A stretch of 64,000 nt of DNA from Trichomonas vaginalis G3 (GCF_026262505.1 NC_067204.1:21049300-21113299), one strand, 5' to 3'. Counted from the stretch's first letter, positions 21,569-30,225 are shown. The notes: generated by a model from the sequence alone, not told the origin. A program made the numbers and translations.

Positions 21569-22153
21569 ATGACCGAAGAAGTTGAAACCGTAGATTTGAC
21601 ACCACAAACAAAAAGTTCAGAACCATTGTCAAAACCTGTCAAAGAACTTACAGATGAAGAGAAAAATTCAATAATAGAAAGTGCCAGGTCTGGAAATACA
21701 AACCCTAACTATAAAGTCACTTTTCATAGAAATGGAACGGCTAGTATCTCAAAAAAGAAACAGACTCTCACAAATAAAATATTGAAGTCTGAAGGAGCTT
21801 TCGAGACAACAGATGGAAAAGTTTACTTCACTGACCAACAGTTCATTATAGAACATCTCATTGACTTAGAGTCGAAATATTCTAAACTTTACAACAAACA
21901 CAAAAAGTTGAAAGGAAAACAAAAACAAATGGCATATGATATTTATGAAGATGTTGACGACACAACCATACCTGCAAGTGAGGTAAAGTCAAAGGAACCA
22001 AAAAGTGACGAAAAACAGATAGAAGAAGAAAAACCAAAAACTGAAGATAAACCAAAACCAAAGTTTAGTATTGGAACTAAACCAAGTCAACCTTCATTAG
22101 CTGGTATGGGTTGGCGTCAAAGACTTCTAGTAGCAGGTGGCTATGTAAAGTAA
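21569..22153 (+). CDS. Hypothetical element protein, 194 aa
   Basis: Not recognised. The N terminus is acidic. Around residues 45-90 is a compact region (YKVTFHRNGTASISKKKQTL..GAFETTDGKVYFTDQQFI). A lysine-rich coiled-coil stretch follows (~95-120), then a disordered E/K/P tail ending in a conserved-looking GMGWRQRLLVAGGYVK. The promoter TTTTTTACTGAGATGAA is shared with the gene before it. Possibly a virion core or scaffolding protein; that is a guess. Confidence 0.6.
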   Translation: MTEEVETVDLTPQTKSSEPLSKPVKELTDEEKNSIIESARSGNTNPNYKVTFHRNGTASISKKKQTLTNKILKSEGAFETTDGKVYFTDQQFIIEHLIDLESKYSKLYNKHKKLKGKQKQMAYDIYEDVDDTTIPASEVKSKEPKSDEKQIEEEKPKTEDKPKPKFSIGTKPSQPSLAGMGWRQRLLVAGGYVK

Positions 22154-22164
22154 AGAAAAAAACA

Positions 22165-22240
22165 TTTTTTTATTTTTATTTGAACTGTACGCTGAGTTTG
22201 TTGGAGAAGACCGTTGGGAAACTTGTTTGTTACAGATGAG
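22165..22240 (+). repeat. Partial duplicate of the HNH gene's 5' end
   Basis: About 75 bp (from the TTTTTATTTTTATTTGAA box through GACCGTTGGGAAACTTG) repeats the promoter and first codons of the gene at 22303 (second copy ~22284-22355). It is a direct repeat, probably left by a local duplication or slippage. Confidence 0.85.
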
Positions 22241-22302
22241 AAGTAAAACATTGCATGAAATAAAACATTTTTAAAACAGTATATTTTTTTATTTTATTTG
22301 AA

Positions 22303-22887
22303 ATGTACGCTGAGTTTGTTGGAGAAGACCGTTGGGAAACTTGTTTGTTAGATGAGAAATATGAAATTCACTGTTGTGAGTCATTTGAAGTCAGAAACAA
22401 AAAGACAAAAAGAGTTTTAAGCGAATGGGAGGGAAATAACGGATATGCTATTATGAAGATGGGTGGAAAACACTATTTTAAACATGTTGTCATTGCAACT
22501 CATTTTATACCGAACCCTAACAATTTACCTTTTGTAGACCACATAAACCGTATAAGAAACGACAATAGACTTGAAAACTTACGTTGGGTCACTCGTTCTG
22601 AAAACAATAAGAACAAAGGCAAATTTGGAGATATAGTATTCGAATTTGTCGACGAACTAGAAGATGAAACAATTGAAATTACAGACTATGGCAAGCATAC
22701 GTTTGAGTTTTACTACTATAGCGAAGAACAAGACTCTTTCTACTTTTATACCGGCGTAAACTATAGGAAATTACAAGTATATTTTACTAAGGCAGGCTAT
22801 GCTTATGTAAACACTAGAGATACAGATGGAAAATGCGTTCAAATACTTCTTAACAAATTCAAGAAGCTATATGGCATACCATTTTAA
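22303..22887 (+). CDS. HNH homing-type endonuclease
   Basis: 194 aa. An HNH core sits at about residues 65-105: FKHVVIATHFIPNPN, then VDHINRIRNDNRLENLRWVT and RSENNKNKG. This is the phage/Polinton HNH_3 pattern with DH, N and the ENL-RW-T motif. An NUMOD4-like strand-rich segment precedes it. Such enzymes nick or cut DNA and often spread themselves. The C-terminal 80 residues are unassigned. Its duplicated 5' end just upstream fits a mobile gene. Confidence 0.85.
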   Translation: MYAEFVGEDRWETCLLDEKYEIHCCESFEVRNKKTKRVLSEWEGNNGYAIMKMGGKHYFKHVVIATHFIPNPNNLPFVDHINRIRNDNRLENLRWVTRSENNKNKGKFGDIVFEFVDELEDETIEITDYGKHTFEFYYYSEEQDSFYFYTGVNYRKLQVYFTKAGYAYVNTRDTDGKCVQILLNKFKKLYGIPF

Positions 22888-22912
22888 AACAGTATATTTT
22901 TACATATATTAA

Positions 22913-23773
22913 ATGCTTCAGGTTGAAAAACAAAGAACAAAAGTAGCAGATACAAAACCGTTAGACTATATCTATACAAATGCTGGTAGGACTATTTCAG
23001 ATGAAGAAATTTCATCCGGAGCTTACAGGTTTGACTATCCAATTCGTTGGCTTCAAAGTCCTTCAGATGCAAAGGCAATAGGATTTAGAAGAGTTTTGTT
23101 TTCAAATAGAACTAACGCATTTATGTTCGCAGTATATTTTCATGGGCAGTATAAAGGTGATGATGGTCTAATAGACAAATTTGACGAAATGAGAATCTTT
23201 ACAATTCGTTCAGACGAAAGTCTTGAGAAAACTCTAAATGACTTTCAAACTCAAATAAACAAATATTATTGGGAATTTCAAGAAAAATACGACTCTTTAC
23301 AAAATGGAACATACTATCTGAAACTAGAATATGACAAGATGAACTCCACCGTTTCATTTCAAAAGATTGAAATTAACCCTCCAAGAGATACAGAGTTTTT
23401 ATTTTGGGGAGTAGACAAACGTTCTTGGGCACAATTTCTTCGGTTACTAAACCAGAACGAACCATTACCACCAGATGGTCCATTTAAATTTATACTTCCA
23501 CCAGCAGATTTGACAGTTTATAGAAACGTGTTTGACCCTCAAAATGTCATGTGTCATGCAAGTTTCAGTTCAAGCAACAACAGTTTTCTTTGTATTGGTA
23601 AGGACTTTTATGACTTTGCTTCTAAATTCTACGAACCACCTAGTAACAGTTTCTCTGACTTTCAAGTTTGGTTCACAACAAACGGTGTGCAGCATATTAT
23701 ACCATTGTACTATGACTTTTATCTCGAATTGTCTTTCATATACAACTACGGAAAAGTGCTGAAAAAGTATTGA
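22913..23773 (+). CDS. Unknown element protein, paralogue of 17876-18716
   Basis: 286 aa, open throughout. Shared strings with the paralogue include KPLDYIYTNAGR, YRFDYPIRWLQSP, AKAIGFRRV and VFDPQNVMCHASFS..NSFLC. The pattern is mainly beta with aromatic residues and has no signal peptide. The C terminus ends in an aromatic-rich segment (YYDFYLELSFIYNY). TTTTTACATATATTAA precedes the ATG. Function unknown; a virion surface role is inferred only from its twin beside the tail-fibre gene. Confidence 0.65.
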   Translation: MLQVEKQRTKVADTKPLDYIYTNAGRTISDEEISSGAYRFDYPIRWLQSPSDAKAIGFRRVLFSNRTNAFMFAVYFHGQYKGDDGLIDKFDEMRIFTIRSDESLEKTLNDFQTQINKYYWEFQEKYDSLQNGTYYLKLEYDKMNSTVSFQKIEINPPRDTEFLFWGVDKRSWAQFLRLLNQNEPLPPDGPFKFILPPADLTVYRNVFDPQNVMCHASFSSSNNSFLCIGKDFYDFASKFYEPPSNSFSDFQVWFTTNGVQHIIPLYYDFYLELSFIYNYGKVLKKY

Positions 23774-23866
23774 AAAATATATTTTAGGTGAAGAGGTGAG
23801 ATCTCACCCGTTTTCTCACCTGTTTTCTCACCTCTTTTCTCACCCGTTGAATTTTCATGAAAACAA
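23774..23866. repeat. GGTGAGA/TCTCACC palindromic module, copy 1
   Basis: Begins AAATATATTTTAGGTGAAGA, then the palindrome GGTGAGATCTCACC and further TCTCACC heptamers spaced ~10 bp (tcaccCGTTTTCTCACCTG). It ends GTTGAATTTTCATGAA. Ten copies of this module occur in the element, always between genes. Confidence 0.9.
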
Positions 23867-23920
23867 TTTATTTTTGACACTTTCACAAAAAACATAAAAA
23901 AGTGAGTTAAAATGAGATGT

Positions 23921-24286
23921 TTACTGAACTGGTTGGATGTCGCCTTCTGAGGTTATGTAGAACGGCTGACCCGAGAAGTGGAACAGTGCTCTGAGAATTT
24001 GTATAATTCGTGGAATTGGACTCTCTCTGTTTGGAAGTTGTATCCAAGGACGTTTGTTTAGGAACTTAACAAGAGCTTCTCTTTTGGCGTCCTTTATGTC
24101 GTCGTAGGCTGTCCCGTCTGGTACCTCAATTGGAATTCCAGTCGAAGTCTCGAGATTCAAGGCAGCCCTTCCAGAAATAGTGGTGAACTTGACCTTGGGC
24201 TTCATGACCTTGCGCAAGTAGTCTTTAACAAGCTCGTTAATTTCAATTAGGTAAACTGCCTCATCTAATGGCTCGATGTTGTCCAT
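23921..24286 (-). CDS. Hypothetical element protein, 121 aa
   Basis: Not recognised. A compact helix-rich frame with GRAALNLETSTGIPIEVPDG in the middle and a PRIIQILRALFHFSGQPF segment near the end. It has less AT-biased codons than its neighbours. Its start lies at the edge of the 21-bp minisatellite. Confidence 0.55.
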   Translation of the reverse strand: MDNIEPLDEAVYLIEINELVKDYLRKVMKPKVKFTTISGRAALNLETSTGIPIEVPDGTAYDDIKDAKREALVKFLNKRPWIQLPNRESPIPRIIQILRALFHFSGQPFYITSEGDIQPVQ

Positions 24287-24562
24287 TGCTACTGTCAGAA
24301 AAAGTACTGCTACTGTCAGAAAAAGTACTGCTACTGTCAGTAAAAGTACTGCTAGTTGCAGTAAAAAGGAAAATTTGAGAGGGTTTTCGACGATAAAGTA
24401 CTGCTACTGTCAGTAAAAGTACTGCTACTGTCAGTAAAAGTACTGCTACTGTCAGAAAAAGTACTGCTACTGTCAGAAAAAGTACTGCTACTGTCAGAAA
24501 AAGTACTGCTACTGTCAGTAAAGGTACTGCTACTGTCAGTAGAAGTACTGCTAGTAGCAGAG
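24285..24562. repeat. 21-bp minisatellite
   Basis: About 12 copies of ACTGCTACTGTCAGWAAAAGT, interrupted once at about 24362-24394 by an unrelated AAGGAAAATTTGAGAGGG stretch. The minus strand reads through it as S/T/D repeats, which I take as a by-product and not a gene. Confidence 0.88.
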
Positions 24563-24602
24563 ATTTTTATCGTTTGTGGTCCGACGGTTAAGCCACAAAC
24601 GA

Positions 24603-24839
24603 ATGTCCGACGTCCCACCAACCGAGCCCATTCCCAAACCAGAGGAACCTAAAGCACCAGCCCCTGCACCTCAGTTCCAGCAAGTCCCTCCACCAAATTA
24701 CTACCAATTTCCACCTCAATCCAAATCGAAGAGAGACCAAGAGTTCGAAGAAGGTCTGAACCGCTTACGCAAAGAGTATGCCACAGCTCCAATTGAGAGA
24801 AAGTTGTTGCTAAATTCAGTAAAAATATATTTTAGGTGA
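24603..24839 (+). CDS. Short proline-rich protein, 78 aa
   Basis: Starts MSDVPPTEPIPKPEEPKAPA, then a PP/Q/Y-rich linker, then a charged helix (KRDQEFEEGLNRLRKEYATA). The last codons run into the next GGTGAGA module, so the natural end may have been replaced. An earlier in-frame ATG (24576) is less likely. Function unknown; such P-rich linkers occur in virion proteins. Confidence 0.45.
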   Translation: MSDVPPTEPIPKPEEPKAPAPAPQFQQVPPPNYYQFPPQSKSKRDQEFEEGLNRLRKEYATAPIERKLLLNSVKIYFR

Positions 24840-24893
24840 AGAGGTGAGATCTCACCCGTTTTCTCACCTGTTTTTTCACCCTCTTGAATTTCC
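24825..24893. repeat. GGTGAGA/TCTCACC palindromic module, copy 2
   Basis: Same order as copy 1: TATATTTTAGGTGAAGAG, GGTGAGATCTCACC and TCTCACC heptamers. It is shortened at its right side. Confidence 0.9.
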
Positions 24894-24902
24894 TTAAGAC
24901 AG

Positions 24903-24958
24903 AAAAAAAGTTAGTTTTTTTAAAAAAAATATTTTTTATTTTTATTGTAAGAACAGAA
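24903..24958 (+). promoter_or_regulatory. Long AT-rich promoter box upstream of KilA-N gene
   Basis: Contains AAGTTAGTTTTTTT, then ATATTTTTTATTTTTATTG, then TAAGAACA just before the ATG. Nearly the same ~55 bp stands before 25984, so two genes share one duplicated promoter. Confidence 0.7.
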
Positions 24959-25621
24959 ATGTCAGTCGAAGCAAAAACGTTCACGAACAAATCTAATGGC
25001 GAAACATTCACAAAAGGCACTTACAACGGTATTGAAGTCTTACGTAGAGACAAGGATGGTTATATAAATGCAACAAAGATGTGTCAGCAGTTTAGGAAAG
25101 ACTTTAGAAGGTTGTTGGAAAATAAGTCCTGGGAAGAGTATTTTAAGGCATTTTGTGAAGAATATACCAACCCGCGGAAAACAGCGGGTTGCTTTTTATA
25201 CAAAATTCATGCAGGAATTCCTGATGAAATCAAACAGGTTAGAGGAATGTATGTAGACCCAAGACTCGTAAACTATATAGCAATGTGGGCTTCTCCAAAA
25301 TATTGTATAGCAGTTGGAAAAATTCTGGACTCCATAGACAAGAAAGTTCATGAGAAATTAGATGAAGAAGAACTTGAAGATACAGTAGAGAATGCAAAAC
25401 CTTTGTTCGAACAAGAAGTTAGAAAAAATGTGCTTAAACAAATAGAACATGAACGTGAGATATGTTCTGGTTATAGAGATTCTCCATACGAACTAGACCA
25501 ATGGGAACAAGAAGATTTAAAGAGAGAATTTAGAGAATATGAACTCGCTAAGATAGCATTAGAAGCTGCAGAAAAGAAGTTAAAAGTTTGGGGTCGTTTT
25601 GTACAAAAATATTGTGAGTAA
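24959..25621 (+). CDS. KilA-N domain protein
   Basis: 220 aa. The KilA-N domain fills residues ~15-125: NGIEVLRRDKDGYINATKMC is the classic start, and GMYVDPRLVNYIAMWASPKY with CIAVGKILDSIDKKV the classic end. KilA-N is a DNA-binding domain common in large DNA viruses, phages and Polinton kin. The C-terminal third is an acidic coiled-coil-like tail. I chose this ATG because the upstream frame is promoter sequence. It begins a run of three KilA-N-like genes with related promoters. Confidence 0.88.
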   Translation: MSVEAKTFTNKSNGETFTKGTYNGIEVLRRDKDGYINATKMCQQFRKDFRRLLENKSWEEYFKAFCEEYTNPRKTAGCFLYKIHAGIPDEIKQVRGMYVDPRLVNYIAMWASPKYCIAVGKILDSIDKKVHEKLDEEELEDTVENAKPLFEQEVRKNVLKQIEHEREICSGYRDSPYELDQWEQEDLKREFREYELAKIALEAAEKKLKVWGRFVQKYCE

Positions 25622-25640
25622 ATGAACCATTTTTTCAGCA

Positions 25641-25922
25641 AAAATATATTTTAGGTGAAGAGGTGAGATCTCACCTGTTTTCTCACCTCTTTTCTCACCC
25701 GTTGAATTTTCATGAAATTTGGTCATTTTTCAGCAAAAATATATTTTAGGTGAAGAGGTGAGATCTCACCCGTTTTCTCACCTGTTTTTTCACCTCTTTT
25801 TCACCCGTTGAATTTTCATGAATTTTATACAGAATTCGGCAAAAATATATTTTAGGTGAAGAGGTGAGATCTCACCTGTTTTCTCACCTCTTTTCTCACC
25901 CGTTGAATTTTCATGAATTTTC
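25641..25922. repeat. Three GGTGAGA/TCTCACC modules in tandem (copies 3-5)
   Basis: Modules start near 25641, 25735 and 25845, each with TATATTTTAGGTGAAGAG, the GGTGAGATCTCACC palindrome, two or three further TCTCACC heptamers and GTTGAATTTTCATGAA. They differ only in short spacers, so they were recently copied. Confidence 0.92.
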
Positions 25923-25937
25923 CCGAAATAAAAAATA

Positions 25938-25983
25938 AAGTTAGTTTTTTTTAAAAAATATTTTTTATTTTTATTGTAAGAAC
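25938..25983 (+). promoter_or_regulatory. Long AT-rich promoter box, second copy
   Basis: Near-identical to 24903-24958 (AAGTTAGTTTTTTTTAAAAA, then TTTTTATTTTTATTGTAAGA), ending immediately before the ATG at 25984. Confidence 0.7.
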
Positions 25984-26898
25984 ATGTTAGCAACAACAGC
26001 ACCAAACTCGCTAGTCATGAACCCAACTTCAATGTTAGTAGAAATGAAAAGCTTCATTCCTTCTTCATATACTTTCGAAACAGAAATCCAGAAGATAAAG
26101 CAAGAACTTCTCCAAGGAGATTTAGACTGTAGTGCGAAAGATGAAGAAAATGAACAGTATCTTTATGAAATGCAGGACATTATTGACCATTTGCCTAAAC
26201 TACCTGAAATTCAGCAACAAAAACTAACCATTCCCGAATTTGACGAAATTGAAGTGAAACCAACTGACTCAGTAGAAATAAAGAAGTTCATACGAAAGGT
26301 AAATTATGAATTCCTTGGTTTTCATTGCAACCATAAGGTTATGGACAAAGATTGCGACATGGTTTATAAAAATATTTCTGACCTTTACAAATCTGAAGAA
26401 TTTAAGACATACGACAACTTTGTTTCATTAGCTGCAAAATGTGTATGGCAGATAAGAGATAAAGACAGAAGAGGTAAGGTATGGAATGAACAGATAAGAC
26501 CCGCTATGTTTGAGATGAAGAAAACCATTGACGCCTTAGTTGTTTTAGCAGGTAAGGTTTCAGAATATAACGCAAAAATGAACCCGCAATGTTCTAAATG
26601 TAAAGCAGCAATTAGGAAATATAACTACTCCGTCAAAGAGATAGAAAGAATGAGAAACGACTATGCAGATTTAAAGAAAGAAGCAGAAAAGCCAGCAGAA
26701 AATAAAATGGACATGTTAGAATTTCTGAACAAAAACTATCCAACTGCAGAAGATTTCCTTCTATCTGACGTCAAGAAGAAGTATAAAGAAACCTTCGGCA
26801 TTGTTAAAACTTTTGACATACTAAAAGAAGAAATAGAAGCAACGAAACTGTTTAAGATTTCAAATATACATCGTACAATTCATGTAAAACGCTTATAA
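25984..26898 (+). CDS. Hypothetical element protein, 304 aa
   Basis: Not recognised. A mostly helical protein with charged segments. A CSKCKAAIRKYNYSVKEIER string near residues 203-222 begins a coiled coil, and an NKNYPTAEDFLLSDVKKKYK segment follows near 250-269. The CxxC pair could bind a metal but stands alone. The promoter is shared in sequence with the KilA-N gene just upstream, so the two are probably expressed together. A regulatory or replication role is plausible but not shown. Confidence 0.6.
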   Translation: MLATTAPNSLVMNPTSMLVEMKSFIPSSYTFETEIQKIKQELLQGDLDCSAKDEENEQYLYEMQDIIDHLPKLPEIQQQKLTIPEFDEIEVKPTDSVEIKKFIRKVNYEFLGFHCNHKVMDKDCDMVYKNISDLYKSEEFKTYDNFVSLAAKCVWQIRDKDRRGKVWNEQIRPAMFEMKKTIDALVVLAGKVSEYNAKMNPQCSKCKAAIRKYNYSVKEIERMRNDYADLKKEAEKPAENKMDMLEFLNKNYPTAEDFLLSDVKKKYKETFGIVKTFDILKEEIEATKLFKISNIHRTIHVKRL

Positions 26899-26904
26899 AA
26901 TAAC

Positions 26905-27148
26905 TGAGGTGAAAAAAGAGGTGAGAAAACGGGTGACATCTCACCTCTTCACCTAAACATTATTTTTGTCTGATTTACGCTCATTACGAAGAAGTCTTGA
27001 CAAAACATGTACGATGAAATCATGAAAATTCATGTACGATGAAGTCTTGACAAAACATGTACGATGAAATCATGAAAATTCATGAGGTGAGAAAACGGGT
27101 GAGAAAACGGGTGAGATCTCACCTCTTCACCTAAAATATATTTTTATT
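26905..27148. repeat. Inverted GGTGAGA modules (copies 6-7) with ACGATGAAATCATGA repeats
   Basis: Two modules in the opposite orientation (GAGGTGAGAAAACGGGTGA..., ending TCTCACCTCTTCACCTAAA) flank about 100 bp of short direct repeats. The repeats are built from ACGATGAAATCATGAAAATT and GAAGTCTTGACAAAACATGT. The last module ends in TAAAATATATTTTTATTG, which resembles the element's promoter. Confidence 0.88.
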
Positions 27149-27260
27149 GAATTCAGCAACAAAATTCTGAGTAAAATGACATATGGTTGCTTCCCTCGGA
27201 AAACCGAGAGAAGGGATTCCGTATGAAAATCATGAATTTCCTTAAGATAGAAAAAATAAA

Positions 27261-27308
27261 GTTAGTTTTATTTTTATTTATTTTTTTATTTTGTATGTAA
27301 AGACAGAT
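27261..27308 (+). promoter_or_regulatory. Promoter box before KilA-N/T5orf172 gene
   Basis: TTAGTTTTATTTTTATTTAT, then TTTTTTTATTTTGTATGTAA and AGACAGAT, directly before the ATG. The final 30 bp recur before 28009, tying the two genes together. Confidence 0.65.
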
Positions 27309-27920
27309 ATGTCAAACATTGAGTTTGAAACAGTTAGAAAGATAGACAATGACACCAAAGTGGTTAGAATAGGTGATTTAAACGTAAGATACTCAAAGAA
27401 ATACAACAAATATTCTTTGTCAGACATTATAACACCATCTGGAAAGAAAACAAAGGACTGGGTTAGAATTGCTTCTACTCAGAAAATTTTGACAAGAAAT
27501 CCTGAGCTTATGATATCGGTAAGATTCTATGGAACTACAGCATATCTCATCGACAAAAGTCTTATACCAATAGTTTTGTTATGGTTAGACCCAGTTGTTG
27601 GATATAACTTCATAACATATGGTTCATTCGATACGGAACGTTGCAGTGAAGGCTTACTTTACATCGTTCAGAAACCGAAGGACTTCAATACAAAGAGATA
27701 TAAGATAGGAAGAACATATAATATAACTCAAAGATATGACAGTACAGTCAATAGAGTCAAGGTTGTGTTTGTTAATGATATGAGAGCTGCAGAAACAGAA
27801 CTACTTGAAAAGTTTGAGAAAATGTATGGTGCTCCCATAAAAGGTAAAGAAACGTTTGAAGTAGATGAGATAGATAAAGCTATAAAATTATTTGACGAAG
27901 TTGCTGAAAAATACATGTAA
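27309..27920 (+). CDS. KilA-N-like protein with T5orf172 (GIY-YIG type) domain
   Basis: 203 aa. Residues ~10-105 look like a diverged KilA-N domain (KYSLSDIITPSGKKTKDWVR, then LIDKSLIPIVLLWLDP). The second half matches the T5orf172/MUG113 branch of the GIY-YIG nuclease fold: GLLYIVQKPKDFNTKRYKIG, RTYNITQRY and a conserved Glu in MRAAETELLEKFEKMYG. KilA-N plus T5orf172 is a known pairing in poxviruses and other large DNA viruses. I chose the ATG after the promoter box; the frame is open six codons upstream. Confidence 0.8.
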   Translation: MSNIEFETVRKIDNDTKVVRIGDLNVRYSKKYNKYSLSDIITPSGKKTKDWVRIASTQKILTRNPELMISVRFYGTTAYLIDKSLIPIVLLWLDPVVGYNFITYGSFDTERCSEGLLYIVQKPKDFNTKRYKIGRTYNITQRYDSTVNRVKVVFVNDMRAAETELLEKFEKMYGAPIKGKETFEVDEIDKAIKLFDEVAEKYM

Positions 27921-28008
27921 AGCGTTTATTTTTGGTCTTTTGTGAAAGTCAGAAAATAACGCTAATTTTTTTCTAACAAATTTTTTTATTTTGTATGTAA
28001 AGACAGAT

Positions 28009-28848
28009 ATGTCAACAACAGAGAACACAACAACAGTTATAGTCCATGAAGCTATAAATGAAGAATACGAGTGGGTTCGGTTTAACAAACAGTTACGTCT
28101 CATTCGTTCGGTCAAAGACGATATGTACCAAATGCAAAGTATTTTGACAGCATGTTATGCTCCAGATACTAAGCTTCCTAAAGACTGGTTTAGGAACCAA
28201 AGCACACAAGAACTTTTGAGCGAAGCACAGCGAGACATACTTTTTTCTGAAAACAGTGAAGAACAGCGAGTAGGGAAAAAACCCCAGTCGCCAAAACTCT
28301 ATGAAAATCGTGAAAAATTGCCAAACGGTTTGAGAGGATATTATGTACATAGACTTCTTGTAAATGCTGTTGCAATGTGGGCTTCGCCTCGTTATGCTTG
28401 GTATATTTACAGACTTCTTGACGAAATTCATAGACAAGAACGTGAAGAGCTAGAGAACAAGCTTGAAGCAAAAGACAAAAGCATTCAGAAAAGAATACCA
28501 CGTTCGGTACCAAAAGGAAAGGAAAAGAACTATAAGTATATGATTTATACTGAAGAGATGGAAAATGAAGAAGACAGAGATATGGTTATGTTGCATTTAG
28601 TCAGAAGAAACAACAAAAGCTTTTACGACCTTGCTAAGATTTACAAATCTGACAGAAATTGGTTCTATCGCGAAAACTTACCGATTTCAATGACACCGAA
28701 TGAACAAGTTAAACAAATAGTTCAAGATAATTTACCTCAAACACACTATGATATTAAAGGTTGTACAATACTTACATTCAAAGAAGATTTGCCATTGTTA
28801 AAGGAAAAAATAACAGAGTATTTTGACAACTTCAAAGAGGAAGAGTAA
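28009..28848 (+). CDS. KilA-N domain protein, 279 aa
   Basis: An N-terminal KilA-N domain: VRFNKQLRLIRSVKDDMYQM near the start, KLPKDWFRNQSTQELLSEAQ in the middle and GLRGYYVHRLLVNAVAMWAS at its end. A charged helix follows (REELENKLEAKDKSIQKRIP), then a C-terminal domain with YKYMIYTEEMENEEDRDMVM and LVRRNNKSFYDLAKIYKSDR, resembling the second domain of viral KilA-N proteins. DNA binding is expected. The promoter's last 30 bp match those of 27309. Confidence 0.82.
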   Translation: MSTTENTTTVIVHEAINEEYEWVRFNKQLRLIRSVKDDMYQMQSILTACYAPDTKLPKDWFRNQSTQELLSEAQRDILFSENSEEQRVGKKPQSPKLYENREKLPNGLRGYYVHRLLVNAVAMWASPRYAWYIYRLLDEIHRQEREELENKLEAKDKSIQKRIPRSVPKGKEKNYKYMIYTEEMENEEDRDMVMLHLVRRNNKSFYDLAKIYKSDRNWFYRENLPISMTPNEQVKQIVQDNLPQTHYDIKGCTILTFKEDLPLLKEKITEYFDNFKEEE

Positions 28849-28864
28849 ATTTCAATCTTTATTT

Positions 28865-29739
28865 TCAAGCTTGACCTTTTACAATTTGAACTTTGTTTGC
28901 GTAGATATGAATTCTGAAAGAAGTATGAGGGTCTTGTATGACTTTGTACTTCTCCCATAGTTCATGTCTGTCAAACTTACCTGCCATGGACTCTTTCATA
29001 AGTTCCATGAAATCGTCTTGTGCCAATCCTGGGAAAAGTATAATGTCAGTAAGTATTCTCTTTACATCCTTACTTAAACTCTTTGCTGTCTGTACACAAA
29101 TGACAACAGAGATGTTAAAGTGTCTGAGCTTCTTAAGAATTCGACACATATCTTGTTCTCTATTCTTTAACAAAGGATGAGAAGCAAAGTCATCTAAGAT
29201 AAGAAGACACCTATGGGGGTATGTCTTCCAATCGTAAGATTGCAATTTCTTCGAAATGTATTCTATCTCTTTCTGTTTGTTTCTGAAGTGTTCTTCTCTA
29301 ATATTCTCTGCATTTCCTCATTTGGGTCTTTGAACTTAGAATTTATATACTCATTTATAGCATTATATTTCAAAACTCTTCTTTGGTACTTCTTTATCCA
29401 ATCTAACAACTCAGTATCCTTTATACATACTAACTTAGACTTCTTTATAATATCTTTGAACGAATTGACGGTTTGGTCAAATTGACCAGAAGTCGAACAA
29501 ATAACAACTAACTCATAGAATGGGTTCTTCTCATCTAGTTCTTGTTGCTGTGCAGCCATTTTAAGATAAGTGAAAGTCTTACCAGACCCAGGTGGTGCAA
29601 TTAGACCTGTTATACCATTCTGAGCAAATAAGAACTTGTCATGTATAGGCTTTATCTGAGCATTTTCTAACTTCCTCTTGTTCTTGTTTAAAACATTCTC
29701 AAATTTTTTGTCAATGTCAGCAAACTTTTTTTCTAACAT
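28865..29739 (-). pseudogene. A32-like genome-packaging ATPase (broken copy)
   Basis: FtsK/HerA-superfamily ATPase that pumps viral DNA into capsids. Walker A is GLIAPPGSGKT, Walker B is LLILDDFASHP, and the downstream VVICVQTAKSL fits the sensor strand. These are hallmarks of the Polinton/virophage packaging enzyme. I set the start at the ATG next to the divergent promoter at 29740-29775. The region is not open throughout. Confidence 0.85.
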
Positions 29740-29775
29740 ATTTTTAGAAAAATTAAAATTTTTATCTTTTAGAAA
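29740..29775. promoter_or_regulatory. 36-bp divergent promoter
   Basis: Lies between the ATPase start and the gene at 29776. It holds ATTTTTAGAAAAATTAAAAT and TTTTTATCTTTTAGAAA, i.e. one TTTTTA/TAAAAAT box for each direction. Confidence 0.6.
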
Positions 29776-30225
29776 ATGTCTAGCGATTTCGCTATCTATA
29801 TTCGAGACAAACTTTTTGACAGCAAAACATCTGTCGACCATAAAATCTTACATAGTGTAAACAAGAAAGGTGAATTTGTTCTAAAGTTCTGTTTCTGGGA
29901 ATATGACAAGAACCATAAAACATTAGGCAGAGCAGTCTTTAAGTTTGTCAATGACAGACTTGTTGACAGAGATGACGCCTCTTGGAGAGATGAAGTCCAA
30001 CAAAAATTCTTAGAATGCAAAGAAGACACATGCGCTGTTCTTGAAGATGAAATAGAAAACAGAATAGAAGAGCTATTAAAGGACAAAGAACTTTTACAGA
30101 AATATGGTTCGGAGAAATTTGACATAACTCCACCAGAAAAGAAGAAGAAAGGAAAGAAAGAGAAAAAAGTAGAAGAGAAGAAAGAACCTGAACCAGTTCC
30201 AGAGAAAAAGAAATTTGACATGTAA
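29776..30225 (+). CDS. Hypothetical element protein with Lys/Glu tail, 149 aa
   Basis: Not recognised. A folded-looking N-terminal part (IYIRDKLFDSKTSVDHKILH, then FVLKFCFWEYDKNHK) is followed by a helix rich in E/K and a strongly charged tail (PEKKKKGKKEKKVEEKKEPE). It could be a DNA-associated core protein; no domain supports that. It is divergent from the packaging ATPase. Confidence 0.55.
   Translation: MSSDFAIYIRDKLFDSKTSVDHKILHSVNKKGEFVLKFCFWEYDKNHKTLGRAVFKFVNDRLVDRDDASWRDEVQQKFLECKEDTCAVLEDEIENRIEELLKDKELLQKYGSEKFDITPPEKKKKGKKEKKVEEKKEPEPVPEKKKFDM

Noticed and set aside
24352-24621. Ser/Thr/Asp-repeat protein on the minus strand
   Set aside because: It is the 21-bp minisatellite read as protein, with no promoter box of the element type, and it overlaps another start.
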